The position numbers and the translations under genes are program-made. The notes under the pieces were generated by a model. It did no database searches and was not told the DNA's origin. It saw only the letters and a list, made by a program, of their open reading frames with translations. Shown here in pieces: positions 63,060-64,000 of a stretch of DNA of 64,000 bases (positions are counted from its first letter, which is position 1; each line of letters opens with the position of its first letter). This stretch comes from Acanthaster planci (taxonomy: Eukaryota; Echinodermata; Asteroidea; Valvatida; Acanthasteridae). The DNA lies in NCBI RefSeq assembly GCF_001949145.1, contig NW_019091366.1, forward strand, positions 251,496 to 315,495, in the 5' to 3' direction.

Positions 63060-63451
63060 TCATCCGTCCACCGGCGTGGGGCTGGCCTCTGACACAATCA
63101 CCTGTACGATGTATCCCTTGGGGATCTTGATGTCCTCGATCCGCGTTTTGTCCGTCAACAGTTTCCCCGAGAAGTACCAGCGCTGGCGGGCCGGCTCCAC
63201 CCCCAGCTGGGTGTGGAGGCGCTTCTTGACCTGGTGGACGGTCTCGGTGGACCGGACTGTCATCTTTACATCCTTGCCCGTCGACACCCGCAGCTTGATG
63301 GTTGTCTCCACGCCCCCTATGGGGGGTGGGGCCTCCTCCTGGCCTATGTCTGACTCGCTCTCCGCTTCCACCATGTTGATGGGCTGGCTGAGGCAGTAGA
63401 CAGGCAGTACGTAGCGATTTCCCAATTCGTCATAGCAATCCGTTAGCATTC
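63060..63451 (-). CDS. UBTD: UBTD1/2 terminal coding exon with ubiquitin-like domain
   Basis: The exon starts just after a minus-strand acceptor ending CTCACAG and runs about 130 codons to a stop at 63060-63062. It begins with LTDCYDELGNRYVLPVYCL, the end of the UBTD N-terminal domain. An acidic and proline-rich linker follows (about residues 25-45 of the exon). A ubiquitin-like fold then covers roughly residues 48-122, with IKLRVSTGKDVKMTVRS as the first beta hairpin, VHQVKKRLHTQLGVEPARQ as the helix, and QRWYFSGKLLTDKTRIED. The protein ends VQVIVSEASPTPVDG. There is no C-terminal Gly-Gly, as expected for a non-conjugated ubiquitin-like domain. High GC and CpG content mark it off from the AT-rich flanks. 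The open frame on the opposite strand over this exon is a shadow. Confidence 0.96.
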
Positions 63452-63807
63452 CTGTGAGAAATCACAATAAATTGTTCTTTTTTTTTAAAGTCAGCCAACA
63501 GCGAAGGGAAAGACCAAGGAGAGTCCGGTTGGCAGAGTGGTACACGTATTGCCCTTGCCATTGACTCTGTGACCCAGGTTCAAATCTCATCTATGTCAGC
63601 ATGTGGACTGGGTTTTTATGTCATCACAAATTCTGAGGGCTTTCTGGACTATTAATTTGGGGTGTTAATTACCTCTAAAAACTGAACGCTTCTTTGTTTT
63701 CTTCATTATCTTCATGCTGTTGCAATCTTTTGTAGGGTTGTGTGTGATTTGCAAGATAAAATGTAACAAATGAAAATGGAGGTAAAACTGAAAAGAAAAA
63801 TGCTTAC
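63452..63807 (-). other. UBTD intron
   Basis: This is a 356-base intron with a GTAAGC donor and a CTCACAG acceptor preceded by a T-rich tract on the minus strand. Joining the exons restores a glycine codon and the conserved order GANIT-x-P-N-G then LTDCYDELGNRY. The intron contains a tRNA-derived SINE fragment in the opposite orientation at about 63521-63640. Confidence 0.93.
63521..63640 (+). mobile_element. tRNA-derived SINE fragment inside the UBTD intron
   Basis: The sequence begins GTCCGGTTGGCAGAGTGG (an A-box-like element at about 63528-63540). About 40 bases later it has a B box, GGTTCAAATCTC (63577-63588), followed by a tRNA-unrelated body containing GGACTGGGTTTTTATGTC. A and B box spacing and order match an RNA polymerase III internal promoter. 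The flanks do not fold into a complete cloverleaf with a matched acceptor stem, so this is a SINE head and not a tRNA gene. It lies antisense to UBTD. The 3' boundary is approximate. Confidence 0.75.
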
Positions 63808-64000
63808 CATTAGGACAGGTTATGTTAGCCCCGTCGATAATCGCCTGCGCTAGTGTATGGTCCCCTGACTCCATCGCCTGGGCTGCGCCTTTCAGAGCGT
63901 CCCAGATCTCCCGCCTGCCCTCGTAGGCTGGCGCTGTCTCCCAGAATTCGTCTCGTTTGCTTCGCAGCTGGCCGTCCGTGAGGGGTACGTCACTCTTCCA
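63808..64000 (-). CDS. UBTD: UBTD1/2 ubiquitin domain-containing protein, internal exon (partial at window edge)
   Basis: On the minus strand this exon is open from the window edge to a donor with exon sequence ending CCTAATG followed by GTAAGC. The translation contains [34 protein letters not shown] and [16 protein letters not shown]. These are the hallmarks of the N-terminal domain of UBTD1/UBTD2 (DC-UbP), a helical domain that precedes a ubiquitin-like domain. In vertebrates the family is linked to E2 ubiquitin-conjugating enzymes and p53/MDM2 turnover; that is family knowledge, not visible here. The exon ends in the first base of a glycine codon, which the next exon completes as GGA, so the reading frame crosses the intron exactly. 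The N-terminus lies outside the window. Invertebrates usually have one UBTD gene, so choosing between UBTD1 and UBTD2 is not meaningful. Confidence 0.95.

Noticed and set aside
63007..63399. 130-codon plus-strand frame opposite UBTD
   Set aside because: It is the antisense shadow of the UBTD terminal exon.

Overview
The window is a gene-poor, repeat-dense stretch of a eukaryotic nuclear genome. It has spliced coding sequence, tRNA-derived SINE fragments, a non-LTR retrotransposon tail, several DNA-transposon relics and two assembly gaps (13422-14291 and 49229-49421). The 8-mer TACATGTA, runs of (ACATGT)n and the palindrome ACCGGT occur throughout, which I associate with marine invertebrate genomes such as amphioxus, sea urchins and hemichordates. 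A cephalochordate is my first guess, held with low confidence. There is no bacterial, viral or organellar gene organisation.

The only well-supported host gene is at the right edge, on the minus strand. It is the 3' part of a ubiquitin domain-containing protein 1/2 (UBTD) gene: one exon running off the window (63808-64000), a 356-base intron holding an antisense tRNA-SINE fragment, and the terminal exon (63060-63451). About 7 kb downstream of its stop is unusually free of the TACATGTA motif and may include a long 3'UTR. A weaker candidate first exon with a good splice donor lies at 55616-55752 on the minus strand, in a CpG-rich stretch.

The rest is mostly mobile-element debris. From left to right: a decayed hAT transposase (about 2063-4000, minus) whose C-terminus runs into a 15-base minisatellite encoding a pentapeptide repeat; a 489-base TIR-like element (12630-13118); a SINE copy beside the first gap and a 26-base minisatellite on the other side of it; the 3' end of a LINE (27300-28145) disrupted by a 23-base tandem repeat; a 151-base foldback element with a TTA duplication (28533-28683); a 921-base non-autonomous hAT element with an 8-base target duplication (29470-30390); and two copies of a hAT MITE (30526-~30975 and 36212-36696, the second with a perfect 8-base duplication). 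Then come a broken N-terminal fragment resembling the P2X7-like zinc-domain gene family (34116-34326); a pogo/mariner-like MITE (40289-40463); a homogeneous 50-base tandem array (40705-41000); two copies of another DNA-transposon family (41787-42340 and 46456-47266); a GATCAGATCC-rich TIR element (42496-43291); and several long inverted repeats (45100, 48054, 55119, 57958).

Most open frames elsewhere are short and low-complexity, arise from translated ACATGT or homopolymer runs, and give no recognisable protein. I saw no operon, CRISPR array, intact tRNA, rRNA or snRNA gene.
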